A program made the position numbers and the translations under genes. Below, one piece after another: positions 18,388 through 20,501 of a stretch of 20,501 nucleotides of DNA (the first letter of the stretch is position 1; each line of letters begins with the position of its first letter). Source of the stretch: Pelargonium cotyledonis. Lineage: Eukaryota > Streptophyta > Magnoliopsida > Geraniales > Geraniaceae. The stretch spans positions 1 to 20,501 of the forward strand of contig JAYMTA010001344.1 in the NCBI GenBank assembly GCA_036897625.1, given 5' to 3'. The notes under the pieces were generated by a model. The model made no database searches. It was not told the DNA's origin and was given only the letters and a program-made list of their open reading frames with translations.

Positions 18388-20009
18388 ATGACAAGCCAAC
18401 TCAAACAGAACCCAGAATCAATCTACAGCTTCACTGTCAAGGTTAGTTTCATTTCTCTGAATATAATATTATTTTTATCTCTTATGGCGTGTGTGTGTTG
18501 GTTCATGTGGTTCCTTTTTCTATCTCAGTTTACTGCCTGATAAGTTCACTAAAACATTGATACTTCAGATTCAAGAGAAAAATGAGAGATTGAAATATAT
18601 ATATATATGTATATATATATATTTAGGGTTTGGAGATTGGAGAATATTGTCTTGTTTGGCTTTTTAGCTGCACAATGAGCAAAGATGATTTGGGCACAAA
18701 AAGTCTTATACTTTTATGAGCTATGCAGATTTGCTAGGGTTTCTATTCTTTTCCTTTTGTTTGCTTCATATGTTTTCTCAGAGCCGGCAATTCCAGTTGT
18801 AACACGACATGAAATTAGGCTGTTTGGTCTCACATTTTGTAGCGTGTCGTGTTTGTGTTGGGCCCTCCAAAACTCACGCACAATAAGTTAGTCGTGTCAC
18901 AACACGTACACGCACACGTTAGGGTATAATTACAAATTAATCCTAGTAATGTTTCAAATGTGTCGAGTCCTGGTTTGATGTGCCAAGCATGTTGGTTTTA
19001 TAGTGCATACTGTGTTGGGTTGTTCTCATATCATTTACCATTTAGTTATGTGTTAAGCGTGTTCTGTTTCTGTTTTGTGTTCATAAATGTGATGTGTTCG
19101 TTCAACCATTCAACAAGATTATTGAACGTGTTGGGTTGTGCAACACGCAATCAACCTTCAGCACAAACGAACGAATTGTCAGTTCTATCTTCCTCTGACA
19201 GTTTCTTTCTTTTCACTCAGGATGCTGAGGGAAATGATGTACAACTTAACACTTACAAGGGAAAAGTTCTACTGATTGTCAATGTCGCCTCTAAATGGTA
19301 TCTGTCGTAATCGGTAAGTCTACTTTCATAACTGAAATTTTGTCTTACAATGGTTTGTTATTGAAGCGGAATGACCAACTCAAATTACACGGAGCTGAAT
19401 CATTTATACGAGAAGTACAAGGATCAAGGTTTGCGTTCTTTTATTAAGTGTTGTATGTGATTGTTCATGTACAAAAACACACCTCAGATAATTGCTGTCC
19501 CGTTATTTGAGAATCTTGTAGGTCTAGAGATATTGGCATTTCCGTGCAATCAGTTTGGTGACGAGGAACCAGGAACTAGTGATCAGATCTCTGAGTTTGT
19601 CTGCACGCGCTTCAAATCAGAATTTCCCATCTTTGGCAAGGTAGATCGATAACAGTTATAATTTTTTTTTTTTTTTATCCATTGCCTTAAGTTTTTCTAT
19701 GTTAACTCTCTGTTTTCACTCGTGCCGGAAATAGATTGAAGTAAATGGGAATAATTCTGCTCCATTGTACAAGTTCCTGAAATCGGGAAAATGGGGAATT
19801 TTCGGGGATGATATTCAGTGGAACTTCGCCAAGTTCTTAGTAGACAAAGATGGCCAAATCGTGGATCGCTACTATCCCACAACTTCTCCCCTTACCGTCG
19901 AGGTTTACATATACTTTAAGCTTACGTTACCAAAATATTCATTGTTTAGTGTATTCATCGTTTCCTGTTATTGCAGCACGACATCAAGAAACTCTTGGGA
20001 GTCTCATGA
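18388..20009 (+). CDS. GPX8: Cytosolic glutathione peroxidase, GPX8-type
   Basis: Six exons: 18388-18441, 19221-19297, 19367-19428, 19522-19640, 19735-19902, 19977-20009, 170 residues, the normal length of untargeted plant GPX. Exons 2 to 6 match those of the upstream gene in length (77, 62, 119, 168, 33). Catalytic residues are Cys44 (NVASKC), Gln75 (FPCNQF), Trp133 and Asn134 (QWNF); the resolving cysteine is Cys92 (EFVCTRF). [19 protein letters not shown] and [17 protein letters not shown] favour the GPX8 subgroup as I recall it, rather than GPX6. There is no targeting extension, so it should be cytosolic, possibly also nuclear. The catalytic Cys codon spans an intron (TG|C); retention of that intron gives Trp and a stop five codons on. 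Intron 1 is enlarged by a repeat and an (AT)n run. The same strand and close spacing to the GPX6 gene indicate tandem duplicates. Confidence 0.93.
18595..18623. repeat. (AT)n microsatellite in GPX8 intron 1
   Basis: An almost pure AT dinucleotide run interrupted once by GT. Likely polymorphic in length. Confidence 0.9.
18780..19165. repeat. Nonautonomous dispersed repeat inserted in GPX8 intron 1
   Basis: The segment begins GAGCCGGCAATTCCAGTTGT and is filled with AACACGACATG, GTGTCGTGTTTGTG, CGTGTCACAACACG and GTGTTGGGTTGTGCAACACG phrases. The same start motif and CGTGTCGTGTC phrases occur near 10850-11320, and the start alone near 2724 and 14709. It has no coding capacity and looks like a decayed copy of a short plant repeat. 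The ends are approximate. Confidence 0.6.
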
Positions 20010-20041
20010 GTTCTGGAGAAAAAGTCTTTTCTTTTCGGACT

Positions 20042-20153
20042 TTTGAGACCGAAGAAGATTGCATTACAGAATGCTATATTCTGATATGGTACTAGAAATG
20101 TTTGAGACCACTGAGGATATTGATGTACAGAATGTTGTATTCTGATATGGTGC
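20042..20153 (+). repeat. Tandem duplication in the GPX8 3'UTR
   Basis: GAGACC..GA.GATATTG..TACAGAATG.TATTCTGATATGGT occurs at 20045-20090 and 20104-20151, about 60 bp apart. It begins about 35 bp past the stop, so it very probably lies in the 3'UTR. Confidence 0.8.
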
Positions 20154-20501
20154 CAAAGAAATACTGTAACTGATGAGAGACCTTCAAGGCCTTTTGATTC
20201 TAGGATTGAAGATTTGAATTCTTCTTTGCTTTGTTTTTGTGTGGTTGGTTCTAGTGCAATACTTTCCATTTTAAGAACAGATACTATGTTTCATTTTGCA
20301 TGTATTTTTTACATTTAAATAGGAATTTATGATGGCCTAAACTGATTTAAACTCATTTTGTCGGTTTAATTAAGGTATCGTTTGGTACCCCGATTCTACA
20401 AGGAAAAGTGACAAAGTCAATGGAAAAGTTCATTTTCTTGTGTTTGTGTAAAGTTAGTCATAGGAGAGAGAATGTAAAATGATGATTCCTGAAATTCAAA
20501 A
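20154..20501. other. 3' flank of GPX8, possible start of a dispersed repeat
   Basis: No gene is seen. GGTATCGTTTGGTACCCCGA at 20373 followed by GGAAAAGTGAC resembles 'GTTTGGTA...GGAAAA' dispersed repeats of plants. It runs off the window edge. Confidence 0.4.

Noticed and set aside
18960..19310. 116-codon open frame ending in the GPX8 exon 2 sequence
   Set aside because: It is intron repeat sequence read through the acceptor at 19220; the spliced frame from 18388 gives a complete GPX.

Overview
The window is nuclear DNA of a flowering plant, most probably a dicot. The evidence is spliced genes with GT..AG introns, AT-rich intergenic DNA, plant-only families (MUR3-clade GT47 glycosyltransferases, a four-C2 MCTP protein, Cys-type plant glutathione peroxidases) and fragments of plant dispersed repeats. 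The species cannot be named from the sequence.

Layout. 1-534 is repeat-derived sequence. 535-2426 (minus) is a two-exon GT47 exostosin-family gene, here GT47-A. 3720-6752 (minus) is an intronless MCTP coding region whose 5' leader reaches about 8.5 kb through a 1.56-kb 5'UTR intron. 8.6-11.8 kb is a long gene-free interval with repeat fragments and two striking G-box palindromes. 12031-13732 (plus) is GT47-B, a close paralogue of GT47-A in opposite orientation. 15064-17619 (plus) is a six-exon GPX6-type glutathione peroxidase with an organelle-targeting extension. 18388-20009 (plus) is a six-exon cytosolic GPX8-type peroxidase with the same intron positions.

How the genes relate. The two GT47 genes are predicted Golgi type II enzymes acting on cell-wall xyloglucan side chains. 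The MCTP is an ER/plasmodesma C2 tether. The two GPXs are thioredoxin-dependent peroxidases for organelle and cytosol. They do not form a pathway; the interest is positional. From memory, Arabidopsis has GPX6 beside MCTP7 (At4g11600/At4g11610) and GPX8 beside the GT47 gene XUT1 (At1g63460/At1g63450). This window therefore looks like the unsplit ancestral block, with both GPX types, the MCTP and the GT47 genes together.

The other theme is local tandem duplication: a 63-bp in-frame triplication in the stem of GT47-A, a repeated splice-donor cassette in the MCTP leader, a three-copy repeat in GPX6 intron 1, a duplicated GT47-B leader, a duplicated GPX8 3' end, and a His-Gln repeat in the MCTP linker. 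No wholly new biological system was found. Exon boundaries were derived by hand from splice consensus, reading frame and paralogue agreement; transcription starts and poly(A) sites are inferred.
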